A DNA stretch of 64,000 nucleotides from Pelagimonas varians (GTDB lineage Bacteria > Pseudomonadota > Alphaproteobacteria > Rhodobacterales > Rhodobacteraceae): the NCBI RefSeq assembly GCF_003208435.1, contig NZ_QKMF01000006.1:186001-250000 (forward strand), written 5' to 3'. How positions within the stretch are numbered: the first letter of the stretch is position 1; each line of letters starts with the position of its first letter. The position numbers were made by a program, and so were the translations under genes. Below the pieces are notes generated by a model, which saw only the letters and a list, made by a program, of their open reading frames with translations, had not been told where the DNA came from and did not search any database. Below, piece after piece: positions 25,698 through 34,442 of this stretch.

Positions 25698-25769
25698 ACT
25701 CTGCGGGCGTAAAGACCAAGCAAGGCTGGGTATCCGGCCTTGCAACCCCAACAAAGCGAGGGCTTTGAA

Positions 25770-26660
25770 ATGACACAGATCACACTTTTGGATGGCGGAA
25801 TGGGCCAGGAATTGGTGCACAGGGCCGGCGATCGCCCGACGCCGCTTTGGTCGACGCAGGTAATGCAAGATCATCCTGGTTTGGTGCGCGCTGTGCATAG
25901 TGATTATTTCGAAGCCGGAGCCACTGTTGCGACCACCAACACCTATGCCATTTTGCGTGATCGTTTGGTTGCTGCCGGTCTGGAAGCCCAATTCGAAGCC
26001 CTGCATCAATTGGCACTTTCAGAGGCTGAACAAGCCCGAGACGCCCACGGAACAGGGCGGATCGCAGGGGCAATCGGCCCTTTGGGGGCCAGCTACCGGC
26101 CCGATTTGCACCCCGATCCGGCGCAAGCAGTTCCGCTTTATGCCGAAATCGCTCAAATTCTTGCACCGCATGTTGATGTGATTTTGTGTGAAACCGTGGT
26201 GTCATTGGCGCATGTCAAATCGGTTTTAGCCGGAGCCTTGACCGCTGGAAAACCCGTTTGGATTGCGGTTTCTGTGGATGACACAGATGGCAGCTTGTTG
26301 CGGTCCGGTGAAAAACTGGCGGATGCGATACCTTTGCTGGACGGAGCTGATGCCGTTCTGGCCAATTGCTCGGCCCCTGAGGCGATGCCCGCCGCTTTGG
26401 AGCAGCTTGCTCTCTCTGGGTTGCCATTTGGGGCCTATGCCAATGGCTTTACCATGATTTCCCAAGACTTTTTAGAAGACAGCCCAACCGTCGATTCCCT
26501 ATCAGCCCGTCAGGATATGGGCCCCGATGCCTATGCCGATCACGTTATGGCTTGGGTCGAAATGGGCGCGACTATTGTTGGCGGATGTTGTGAAACCGGT
26601 CCGGCGCATATTGCCGAAATCGCACGCCGCCTTCGCGCCAAAGGGTATGAAATCGTATGA
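25770..26660 (+). CDS. Homocysteine S-methyltransferase family protein (BHMT-like)
   Basis: 296 residues from ATG 25770, where MTQITLLDGGMGQEL matches the family start and GAGGG lies upstream. The three zinc ligands are in place: C200 in LANCSAPE and C273/C274 in GGCCETGP. In this context it may take a methyl group from glycine betaine or a related donor to homocysteine, feeding dimethylglycine to the flanking dehydrogenases; S-methylmethionine is another possible donor. Its stop overlaps the next gene's start (ATGA). Confidence 0.85.
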   Translation: MTQITLLDGGMGQELVHRAGDRPTPLWSTQVMQDHPGLVRAVHSDYFEAGATVATTNTYAILRDRLVAAGLEAQFEALHQLALSEAEQARDAHGTGRIAGAIGPLGASYRPDLHPDPAQAVPLYAEIAQILAPHVDVILCETVVSLAHVKSVLAGALTAGKPVWIAVSVDDTDGSLLRSGEKLADAIPLLDGADAVLANCSAPEAMPAALEQLALSGLPFGAYANGFTMISQDFLEDSPTVDSLSARQDMGPDAYADHVMAWVEMGATIVGGCCETGPAHIAEIARRLRAKGYEIV

Positions 26661-27655
26661 CTGTATCTGACCACCGGAAAACTTGGCATGTCGATATTCT
26701 GGTCGCTGATGGTTTTGTTCTGACCGAACTGGCAGGCATTGTAGATGCGATGCGCGTTGCAAATCGGGTTGCAGCCTTTCCGCCGTTTACTTGGACGTAC
26801 CGGTCGGCAAACCGCAAAGTTATAGGTAGCAGCCCCGAAGTTTCGATCGAGGCGGAACCTTTTGTCGAAAAGCCGGACGCCAATTACGCGTTTGTATTGG
26901 GAAATGTCGATGCGGATTGCCGCGCGCTGTCGATGGGACCGCAGATCGACAAGTATACTTTTCGGGGATGTCAGGTCTTTTTGCTATCCGAAGCCGCAAG
27001 CCGCTATATCAAAGAAAGGCGCTCCGACGGGGTTCGTATGTCAACCCACTGGGAAAACTCGGATATCTTGCGTGAGCGGTCCAGCATGTTCGAAGCGGAC
27101 CATGCCATTGCCACAGAAGACGGGCTGGTTGTAACTTGCGCTGGAATGGGGGTCACGGTTGACGTGATGCTGGCCGTGTTGCGCCGCCACATTTCCGCGC
27201 CCAACCTTGCCACGGTGTCCGACGTTCTGCTGCATGAGAAAATTCGCGATTTCGCCACCAGACAACCTTTGGGCGGGGCGCGCAGTTCCGGTTCTGGCGA
27301 TCGGGAATTGGATCAGAGTTTGCAAATCATGCAGGCCAATATCGAAGACCCTGTGCCGATTTCCGAATTGGTCACTGCCTTGGGCATTTCAAGCCGGTCG
27401 CTGGAACGCAAGTTTCACGCCCATTTGAACACCACACCTAACACCTATTATCGCGAATTGCGGTTGGCCCGTGCGAATAATTTGCTGCTCAACACCAATA
27501 TGAGTGTGCGCGAAGTTGGTCTTGCCTGCGGGTTCCCCAGCGGGTTTTCCGGTCTCTACAAGAGCTTTTTTGGAATCACCCCATTTGCGCTCCGCAAGGA
27601 ACGCCGCAATCAATCCGGCAAGGGGCAAGACTCTCAAGAATCCGATGAAAAGTGA
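26657..27655 (+). CDS. GlxA-family AraC regulator (GbdR-like)
   Basis: 332 residues. The N-terminal DJ-1/PfpI-like domain (about 10-190; VTCAGMGVTVDVML) is followed by a C-terminal AraC helix-turn-helix pair (about 220-315; ISELVTALGISSRSLERKF and MSVREVGLACGFPSGFSGLY). This is the architecture of GbdR, the activator of glycine betaine/dimethylglycine catabolism in Pseudomonas. Four-nt overlap with the BHMT-like gene and the demethylase gene behind it support a similar job here. Confidence 0.87.
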   Translation: MTVSDHRKTWHVDILVADGFVLTELAGIVDAMRVANRVAAFPPFTWTYRSANRKVIGSSPEVSIEAEPFVEKPDANYAFVLGNVDADCRALSMGPQIDKYTFRGCQVFLLSEAASRYIKERRSDGVRMSTHWENSDILRERSSMFEADHAIATEDGLVVTCAGMGVTVDVMLAVLRRHISAPNLATVSDVLLHEKIRDFATRQPLGGARSSGSGDRELDQSLQIMQANIEDPVPISELVTALGISSRSLERKFHAHLNTTPNTYYRELRLARANNLLLNTNMSVREVGLACGFPSGFSGLYKSFFGITPFALRKERRNQSGKGQDSQESDEK

Positions 27656-27733
27656 CGGATTCCATACATTTAGAACTTGGCTTTCGTGCCACTGTTTATC
27701 AAATCAATGACACTTCTCGGAGACTGTGTGCGC

Positions 27734-30187
27734 ATGAGCAATCTTCCTTCAAAGGCCCGTGTGGTCATAATCGGTGGTGGTGTGATCGGCTGTTCGGTGG
27801 CTTACCATTTGACAAAAAAAGGCTGGAACGACGTGGTGCTGCTGGAACGCAAGCAACTGACTTCGGGCACCACATGGCACGCCGCCGGTTTGATCGCGCA
27901 ACTGCGCGCCACCAAGAATATGACCAAACTCGCGAAGTATAGCCAAGAGCTGTACGGCACACTTGAAGAAGAAACCGGCGTCGCCACGGGGTTCAAACGG
28001 GTGGGATCAATCACGGTTGCATTGACCGAAGAGCGCCGCGAAGAGATCTACCGCCAGGCGGCCATGGCCCGATCTTTTGGCGTTGAAGTCGAAGAAATCA
28101 GCAACGAACGCGTGCAAGAATTGTATCCGCATATCAACCTCGATGGCATCAAGGGGGCAGTGTATCTGCCGCTGGACGGGCAGGGCGATCCTGGCAATAT
28201 CGCCCATGCCTTGGCCAAAGGTGCACGGCAACGCGGTGCCTTGGTCAGGGAGCGTATCAAGGTCACCGAAATCGTCAAGGATGGCCGAACAGTTACAGGT
28301 GTGAATTGGGCCTCTGATGACGGCAGCGAAACCGGTCATATCGCATGCGATATGGTTGTGAACTGCGCGGGAATGTGGGGCCATGAAGTCGGCAAAATGG
28401 CAGGTGTGAACGTGCCCTTGCAGGCCTGCGAACACTTCTACATCGTGACCGAAAACATCCAGGGCATGACCCAACTGCCGGTGCTTCGGGTACCGGATGA
28501 ATACGCCTACTACAAGGAAGACGCAGGGAAAATCCTGCTAGGGGCCTTTGAGCCCGAGTCGAAGCCTTGGGCGATGGAGGGCATTCCGGACAGCTTTGAG
28601 TTTGACCAGCTACAAGAAGACTTTGACCATTTTGAACCGATCCTTGAAAAGGCGGTCGAGCGGGTTCCCCTGCTGGCAGAAGCCGGTATTCATACCTTCT
28701 TTAATGGTCCCGAAAGCTTCACGCCTGACGATGCCTATCACCTTGGTCTTGCGCCCGAAATGGACAATGTCTGGGTCGCAGCAGGTTTCAATTCGATCGG
28801 GATTCAGTCGGCAGGCGGTGCGGGTATGGCGCTGGCGGACTGGATGGACAGCGGCGAAAAGCCCTTTGATCTGGGCGACGTTGATATCAGCCGGATGCAG
28901 CCGTTCCAAGGCAACAAGCAATACCTGATTGAACGCTCCAAGGAAACGCTTGGCCTGCTTTATGCGGATCATTTCCCGTACCGGCAAAAGGCCACTGCAC
29001 GGGGCGTGCGACGGACCCCTTTCCATCAACATCTGCTGGATCAAGGTGCAGTGATGGGCGAGTTGGCCGGTTGGGAACGTGCCAACTGGTTCGCCAATGA
29101 GGGGCAGGACCCCGCATATGAATACACTTGGAAGCGTCAGAACTGGTTTGAAAATAGCGCCGCAGAACATCGCGCTATTCGCGAAAACGTCGGCATGTAC
29201 GATATGTCGTCTTTTGGTAAAATCCGCGTCGAAGGGCCAGATGCACAAGCCTTTATGAACTATATTGGCGGCGGCGATTATGCTGTGGATGCGGGCAAGA
29301 TTGTCTACACCCAATTTTTGAACCGCACCGGCGGGATAGAGGCGGATGTCACCGTCACCCGCCTGTCCGAAACGGCTTATCTGGTGGTCACGCCAGCGGC
29401 AACGCGACTGGCGGATCAGACCTGGATGATGCGCCAAAAAGGCAATTTCAACGTCGTCATCACCGATGTCACGGCAGGCGAGGGCGTGTTGGCCGTGATG
29501 GGCCCCAATGCGCGCAAGTTGCTGCAAGCGGTGTCACCCGCCACCTTCACCAATGATGTGAACCCCTTTGGCACGGCGCAGAATATCGAGATCGGCATGG
29601 GCCTCGCACGGGCACACCGCGTGACTTATGTGGGTGAATTGGGGTGGGAGCTGTATGTTTCCTCGGACATGGCGGGGCATGTGTTTGAAACACTGCATGA
29701 AGCGGGACAGGATATGGGGCTGAAACTGTGCGGGATGCACATGATGGACAGCGCTCGCATGGAAAAAGGCTTTCGCCACTTTGGCCATGATATCACCTGC
29801 GAAGATCACGTTGTGGACGCCGGACTTGGCTTTGCGGTCAAAGTCGACAAGGGAAGCGATTTCATTGGCCGCGAGGCGGTGATTGCTCGCAAAGAAACCG
29901 GTCCGCAAAACCGGTTGGTTCAATTTCGCCTGACCGACCCTGAACCCATGCTGTACCATAACGAACCGGTGCTGCGCGACGGAGAGATCGTCGGCTATCT
30001 GTCTTCGGGCAACTATGGACACACTTTGGGTGGGGCTATGGGCCTTGGCTATGTGCCTTGCGCCGGTGAAAAAGCGGCGGATGTCTTGGCGTCCAGCTAC
30101 GAGATTGACGTCATGGGAACACGGGTAAAAGCCGAAGCATCGCTCAAGCCGATGTATGACCCTAAATCGGAACGCGTGAAGGTTTAA
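27734..30187 (+). CDS. FAD-dependent N-demethylase with GcvT domain, second copy
   Basis: 817 residues from ATG 27734 (GGAG 11 nt upstream); earlier ATGs at 27677 and 27707 have no RBS. Layout equals the 23250-25697 protein: FAD domain with VVIIGGGVIGCSVAYHL and SGTTWHAAGL, then a GcvT domain (about 440-815). The two proteins are clearly different in sequence, so they may act on successive methylated substrates (dimethylglycine then sarcosine is one inference). A terminator follows. Confidence 0.86.
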   Translation: MSNLPSKARVVIIGGGVIGCSVAYHLTKKGWNDVVLLERKQLTSGTTWHAAGLIAQLRATKNMTKLAKYSQELYGTLEEETGVATGFKRVGSITVALTEERREEIYRQAAMARSFGVEVEEISNERVQELYPHINLDGIKGAVYLPLDGQGDPGNIAHALAKGARQRGALVRERIKVTEIVKDGRTVTGVNWASDDGSETGHIACDMVVNCAGMWGHEVGKMAGVNVPLQACEHFYIVTENIQGMTQLPVLRVPDEYAYYKEDAGKILLGAFEPESKPWAMEGIPDSFEFDQLQEDFDHFEPILEKAVERVPLLAEAGIHTFFNGPESFTPDDAYHLGLAPEMDNVWVAAGFNSIGIQSAGGAGMALADWMDSGEKPFDLGDVDISRMQPFQGNKQYLIERSKETLGLLYADHFPYRQKATARGVRRTPFHQHLLDQGAVMGELAGWERANWFANEGQDPAYEYTWKRQNWFENSAAEHRAIRENVGMYDMSSFGKIRVEGPDAQAFMNYIGGGDYAVDAGKIVYTQFLNRTGGIEADVTVTRLSETAYLVVTPAATRLADQTWMMRQKGNFNVVITDVTAGEGVLAVMGPNARKLLQAVSPATFTNDVNPFGTAQNIEIGMGLARAHRVTYVGELGWELYVSSDMAGHVFETLHEAGQDMGLKLCGMHMMDSARMEKGFRHFGHDITCEDHVVDAGLGFAVKVDKGSDFIGREAVIARKETGPQNRLVQFRLTDPEPMLYHNEPVLRDGEIVGYLSSGNYGHTLGGAMGLGYVPCAGEKAADVLASSYEIDVMGTRVKAEASLKPMYDPKSERVKV

Positions 30188-30210
30188 TCGCGCAACGCCA
30201 GTTGTTTAAT

Positions 30211-30239
30211 AGCCCTCGGAGCGATCTCCGGGGGCTTTT
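30211..30239 (+). terminator. Terminator closing the demethylase cluster
   Basis: An 11-bp stem with one G:T pair (30211-30221 with 30226-30236), a CGAT loop and a TTTT tail lies 24 nt after the stop of the second demethylase gene. Confidence 0.85.
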
Positions 30240-30356
30240 GCTTGTGTGCCTCTGCGACCAATCAAAATCTGTGATGCCCCATCAAGAAAAGTCGTGGCTG
30301 GCAGGGTTTCGAAAGGGGAACCTCCGTGGTTAGAGTTTGAGTCAAGGAGACCTTCC

Positions 30357-31241
30357 ATGACATCGCCACAAGACACGGACAGCCCGCGCGGGCTTGCTTT
30401 TGCTATCGCCGCTTTTCTGCTTTGGGGGTTTTTACCACTGTACCTGAAGCTGGTCGAAGATATCCCGGCAGTTGAGGTCGTGGCCCATCGCGTTTTGTGG
30501 TCGGTGCCGGTTGCAGGGGCGCTTTTGATTTGGCTTGGCCGTACGGCTGATTTACGGGATGCGCTGCGCAACCCGAAAATGCTGGGAATGGCCTGTGTGA
30601 CTGCGGCGCTGATTTCGATCAATTGGGGCATATATGTCTGGGCGATTTCTGTGGATCGCACGGTGGACGCTGCTTTGGGTTACTATATCAATCCCTTGTT
30701 TAGTGTCTTTCTTGGCGCGGTGCTGCTAGGAGAGCGCCTGACGCGGACGCAAGTTATGGCGCTGGGGCTGGCTGCGGTGGCGGTGCTGATCTTGTTTGTT
30801 TCGGCAGCCCGTCCACCATGGCTCGGTCTGTCCTTGACAGTCAGCTTTGGGTTTTACGCCTATTTCAAGAAATCACTCCCCATCGGGCCGAACCAAGGAT
30901 TTTTGCTGGAAGTTCTAATTTTGGCAGGTCCGGCGTTGCTTTATGTGATCTGGCTTGGCGGTGATGGGTATTTCATGGCCTCTGCGGCGGACACATGGCT
31001 GCTGCTGGGCTGCGGAATCGTGACCGCGGTGCCATTGCTGCTTTATGCCAATGGGACCAAACTGTTGCGCCTGTCGTCCATCGCGATTTTGCAGTATATC
31101 GCGCCAACGATGATTTTTTTGACCGGGGTCTTTGTTTTTGACGAAAAGGTCGATCCGGCCCGTATGGTGGCTTTCCCATTGATCTGGGTGGCCTTGGTGA
31201 TCTATTCCGTGCCTTTGATCCGGCAGATGCGCCGGGCGTAA
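30357..31241 (+). CDS. rarD: RarD-type EamA transporter
   Basis: 294 residues from ATG 30357 (AAGGAG upstream). Ten hydrophobic helices carry the RarD signatures: GLAFAIAAFLLWGFLPLYLK at the start, HRVLWSVP near 45 and INWGIYVWAI near 80. It is an inner-membrane protein whose natural substrate is unknown; E. coli RarD is tagged as a predicted chloramphenicol resistance permease. It is 17 nt before the pseudouridine synthase gene, probably co-transcribed. Confidence 0.88.
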   Translation: MTSPQDTDSPRGLAFAIAAFLLWGFLPLYLKLVEDIPAVEVVAHRVLWSVPVAGALLIWLGRTADLRDALRNPKMLGMACVTAALISINWGIYVWAISVDRTVDAALGYYINPLFSVFLGAVLLGERLTRTQVMALGLAAVAVLILFVSAARPPWLGLSLTVSFGFYAYFKKSLPIGPNQGFLLEVLILAGPALLYVIWLGGDGYFMASAADTWLLLGCGIVTAVPLLLYANGTKLLRLSSIAILQYIAPTMIFLTGVFVFDEKVDPARMVAFPLIWVALVIYSVPLIRQMRRA

Positions 31242-31258
31242 TCGCCAAGGGGCCTGCC

Positions 31259-31912
31259 GTGCAGCAAAACGACGTCTACAATCCGCCGATGGACCCGATT
31301 GAGGTTCTCTATGAAGATTACGAAATTCTGGCGGTGAACAAGCCGGCTGGCCTATTGTCTGTGCCCGGCAAGTCGGAAGATCTTTCCGATTGTCTTTTGG
31401 AGCGGGTCGAGATCGCGTTTCCGACTGCGCGGTTGGTTCATCGGCTGGACCGTGACACATCTGGTGTGATGGTGTTTGGCCTGACGGCATTTGCACAGAG
31501 GCACCTTGGTCAGCAGTTTGAAAAGCGTACGACTAAAAAAACGTATGTCGCGCGTGTCGCGGGTCAAATGGACGACAAAGAGGGCGAGGTGGATTTGCCT
31601 TTGACTGTGGATTGGCCCAATCGCCCCCGTCAGATGGTCTGCCATGAAACCGGCAAACCGTCAGTGACCGAGTGGAAAGTCATTCGGAGTTCTGAAGTGG
31701 AAACCCGCGTGCGATTGTTTCCACAAACGGGCCGGACCCATCAATTGCGGGTACACATGTTGTCACTGGGCCACCCGATTTTGGGCGATCCGCTCTATGC
31801 GCCGGAAACATCAGAGGGTTTTGATCGCATGATGCTTCATGCCGAGGAGCTGCGGGTCAGTCACCCGGAAAGCGGCAAAGGCATTCGCCTGCGGGCAAAG
31901 GCCCCTTTCTAA
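31259..31912 (+). CDS. rluA: RluA-family pseudouridine synthase
   Basis: 217 residues with a GTG start at 31259 (AAGGGG upstream); ATG 31289 is an alternative. The catalytic block is RLVHRLDRDTSGVMVFG, with the Asp that attacks the target uridine, and FPQTGRTHQLRVH is the second signature. Size fits the RluA subgroup (23S U746 / tRNA U32), without an S4 domain. A 21-nt palindrome starts 9 nt after the stop. Confidence 0.88.
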   Translation: MQQNDVYNPPMDPIEVLYEDYEILAVNKPAGLLSVPGKSEDLSDCLLERVEIAFPTARLVHRLDRDTSGVMVFGLTAFAQRHLGQQFEKRTTKKTYVARVAGQMDDKEGEVDLPLTVDWPNRPRQMVCHETGKPSVTEWKVIRSSEVETRVRLFPQTGRTHQLRVHMLSLGHPILGDPLYAPETSEGFDRMMLHAEELRVSHPESGKGIRLRAKAPF

Positions 31913-31920
31913 AGGGACTG

Positions 31921-31941
31921 CGATTTTTCGACGAAAAATCG
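31921..31941. repeat. 21-nt palindromic repeat, copy A
   Basis: Arms CGATTTTTCG and CGAAAAATCG flank a single A. It lies right after the stop of the pseudouridine synthase gene. The same sequence is at 34315-34335 and a compensated variant at 42178-42198. Confidence 0.8.
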
Positions 31942-31998
31942 ATCACCGATAAAGATGATGATGCGGCGCGCAGGTATGTTCTGCGCGCCGCATTGTTT

Positions 31999-33438
31999 TT
32001 AGTTTTCGGTCCAGCCCGAAACGGATTTAACCTCGACGAAATCATGGATGCCATAGCTGCCACCTTCGCGGCCGTTGCCTGACATTTTCATGCCGCCAAA
32101 AGGTGCGCCTGTGCCGCGCGACATGCCGTTCATTTCAACCATGCCAGAACGCAGTTGACGCGCAAGACGGTTGCGGCGGGCCGGATCTGCGCTTTGGACA
32201 TAGTTCGTTAGACCATACGGCGTGTCATTGGCGATGCGGACGGCTTCGTCTTCGTCATCAAACTTCATGATCGACAGCACCGGACCAAAGATTTCTTCGT
32301 TTGCGATGGTCATATCGGGAGTTACATCCGCAAACACAGTCGGGCGGACATAAAAGCCTTTGTTCAGCCCGTCCGGCCGTCCGACACCGCCCGCAACAAC
32401 ACGTGCGCCTTCGTCGATACCGGTCTGGATCAGCCCTTGGATCTTGGTCCATTGCGTTTCATTCACCACGGGGCCAATGTGGCGCCCTTCTTTGTCGGCG
32501 GGGCCCACGGAGATCTTTTGAGCCATGGCTGCAGCTTCTTCAACCACGCGGTCGTAAGCGCTGGCTTCAACTATCATCCGCGACGGTGCGTTACAGCTTT
32601 GGCCGGAGTTTTCCATCATATGTAGGACGCCGCGTTTGACAGCTTTTTCGTCGGCGTCGGCAAAGATCAAATTCGCGCCTTTGCCGCCCAATTCCAGATG
32701 CACGCGTTTTAGCGTATCAGCCGCTGATTTCGAGATCAGTTTGCCCGCGCGAGTCGAGCCGGTAAAGCTGACCATATCAACATCAGGATGTGCGGTTAGC
32801 TGGCTGCCGACGCCCACGCCATCACCGTTCACAAGGTTAAAGACACCGGGTGGAAAGCCGGCCTCGTCCATCAGTTCGGCAAAGACGATTGCATCCAGCG
32901 GGCTTTCTTCGGATGGCTTCAACACCATTGTATTGCCGGCCACAGCCGCCGCAGCGACTTTGAGTGTGACTTGGTTCATGGGCCAGTTCCAAGGCGTAAT
33001 CAGCGCACATACGCCAACGGCTTCGTGGATGATACGCGCGCCTTCTGTGCGCTCATCAAAGGGGCTTTCCCAATCATAGGCTTTGGCGGCCCGGATAAAA
33101 TTCTTGATGTGGTATGAGCCGGCACCAACTTGACTGGCACGGGCCATGTCGATTGGGGCACCCATTTCAATGCTCATGGCTTGGGCAAGGTCTTCGCCGC
33201 GGTCCATGTAAACAGCCAACAGGTTTTCCAGCAGCAAAATACGATCGGCAACGGGTGTAGCCATCCAACCGGGAAGGGCTGCCTTGGCGGCTGCGACGGC
33301 GGCGTCAGTATCCGCCTGACCGCCCAGCGAAATTACCGCGCAGGGGTCTTCGGTTGTAGGATTGATGACATTGTAGTCGCGGCCGTCAATTGGATCGACC
33401 CATTGACCATTGATATAAAACTGCTTTTTCTCGATCAT
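31999..33438 (-). CDS. NAD(P)-dependent aldehyde dehydrogenase
   Basis: 479 residues from ATG 33438 (GGAGA 4-8 nt upstream), which is preferred to a longer frame start at 33519. Family landmarks are ITPWNWPMNQ (Asn oxyanion), FTGSTRAGKLI, general base Glu in LELGGKGAN and catalytic Cys in NSGQSCNAPSRM. It oxidises an unspecified aldehyde to the acid in the cytoplasm. It is divergent from the peroxiredoxin gene. Confidence 0.92.
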   Translation of the reverse strand: MIEKKQFYINGQWVDPIDGRDYNVINPTTEDPCAVISLGGQADTDAAVAAAKAALPGWMATPVADRILLLENLLAVYMDRGEDLAQAMSIEMGAPIDMARASQVGAGSYHIKNFIRAAKAYDWESPFDERTEGARIIHEAVGVCALITPWNWPMNQVTLKVAAAAVAGNTMVLKPSEESPLDAIVFAELMDEAGFPPGVFNLVNGDGVGVGSQLTAHPDVDMVSFTGSTRAGKLISKSAADTLKRVHLELGGKGANLIFADADEKAVKRGVLHMMENSGQSCNAPSRMIVEASAYDRVVEEAAAMAQKISVGPADKEGRHIGPVVNETQWTKIQGLIQTGIDEGARVVAGGVGRPDGLNKGFYVRPTVFADVTPDMTIANEEIFGPVLSIMKFDDEDEAVRIANDTPYGLTNYVQSADPARRNRLARQLRSGMVEMNGMSRGTGAPFGGMKMSGNGREGGSYGIHDFVEVKSVSGWTEN

Positions 33439-33527
33439 CTGAGTCTCCAGATCCATAATGTCTACCGCGCAAACGGCGGGATTCCCCCGCACTGTGTCAT
33501 CCTGTCCAAGTCCGCGCAAGACAGGGG

Positions 33528-33580
33528 TTTACATCTGGCGTGGCGAAAATATGTATTTGCAGTGGCCAGTGTCTGGCCGC
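33528..33580 (+). promoter_or_regulatory. Putative sigma-70 promoter and hairpin before peroxiredoxin
   Basis: TTTACA (33528-33533), a 17-nt spacer and ATGTAT (33551-33556) resemble a sigma-70 promoter. Directly after it, GTGGCCAG/CTGGCCGC (33562-33569 with 33573-33580) forms an inverted repeat at about the expected transcription start, followed by a T-run, so it may be an operator or a start-region hairpin. Confidence 0.45.
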
Positions 33581-33605
33581 GACATTTTTTTCGAAAGGAC
33601 GCGAC

Positions 33606-34259
33606 ATGGGTCTGCGAATCAACGACGAAATTCCGAACCTTACAGTCACCACAGATCAAGGTGAATTATCCCTGCACGACTGGATTGGCGACAGCTGGGC
33701 GATCTTGTTCTCTCACCCAAAGGATTTCACCCCCGTTTGCACCACAGAATTTGGTGCGGTTGCACAATTGGCGGACGAATGGGCCAAACGCGGCACCAAA
33801 GTGATGGGTATTTCCGTCGATGGTGTCGAAGAGCACAAGGGCTGGAAGGTCGATATCGAAAAGACGGCAGGCACACCGGCCGGGTTTCCCATCATCGCCG
33901 ACGAAGATCTGACCGTTGCAAAAGCTTTTGATATGTTGCCCGCCGAGGCAGTTCTGCCCGATGGACGTACCCCTGCCGACAGCGCAACCGTGCGCGTTGT
34001 ATTCATCGTGGGCCCTGACAAGCAGTTGAAACTGTCAATGACTTACCCAATGAACGTTGGCCGGAATTTCGCCGAAGTTTTGCGCGCATTGGATGCCTTG
34101 CAAACCGCAGCGCGCGAAACGATTGCAACGCCGGCAAACTGGACGGTAGGTCAGGATGTCGTGGTGCCGATGTCGGTGTCGGACGAAGATGCGATTGCCA
34201 AATATGGTGAGATTAACAAGGTCCTCCCTTATCTTCGTATGGCGAAACTGCCGAAGTAA
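33606..34259 (+). CDS. 1-Cys peroxiredoxin (Prx6 type)
   Basis: 217 residues from ATG 33606 (AAAGGA upstream). Peroxidatic Cys45 is in DFTPVCTTEFG; no resolving Cys in the usual 2-Cys position is seen. The C-terminal extension (about 150-217, ending KVLPYLRMAKLPK) is typical of Prx6-type enzymes. It reduces peroxides in the cytoplasm. A hairpin/T-run and a promoter-like element precede it; a palindrome and a strong terminator follow. Confidence 0.93.
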   Translation: MGLRINDEIPNLTVTTDQGELSLHDWIGDSWAILFSHPKDFTPVCTTEFGAVAQLADEWAKRGTKVMGISVDGVEEHKGWKVDIEKTAGTPAGFPIIADEDLTVAKAFDMLPAEAVLPDGRTPADSATVRVVFIVGPDKQLKLSMTYPMNVGRNFAEVLRALDALQTAARETIATPANWTVGQDVVVPMSVSDEDAIAKYGEINKVLPYLRMAKLPK

Positions 34260-34314
34260 AAAAGACGGGTGGATACTCTCTTTGCCGAGTGTCTTGACCG
34301 TAAAGGCTAGGCGG

Positions 34315-34335
34315 CGATTTTTCGACGAAAAATCG
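34315..34335. repeat. 21-nt palindromic repeat, copy B
   Basis: Identical to copy A (arms CGATTTTTCG / CGAAAAATCG around one A). It lies 56 nt after the peroxiredoxin stop and 33 nt before a rho-independent terminator. Confidence 0.8.
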
Positions 34336-34367
34336 GTTACTTCATGCCTTGACCGTTTCCAGATCTT

Positions 34368-34399
34368 AAAAGGGCAGCCTTCGGGTTGCCCTTTTGTTT
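34368..34399 (+). terminator. Strong terminator with TTCG tetraloop
   Basis: A 12-bp stem with one G:T pair (34368-34379 with 34384-34395) is closed by TTCG and followed by GTTT. It separates the peroxiredoxin gene from the exonuclease III gene. Confidence 0.88.
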
Positions 34400-34442
34400 G
34401 GGCCTTGGCACTGTCGGGCCGCGATAACAGGAGACCCGCAAA

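Noticed and set aside
33562-33590. Hairpin plus T-run before the peroxiredoxin start read as a transcription attenuator
   Set aside because: The likely transcription start falls at the hairpin itself, too close for an attenuator to form, so I list it only as a possible operator.
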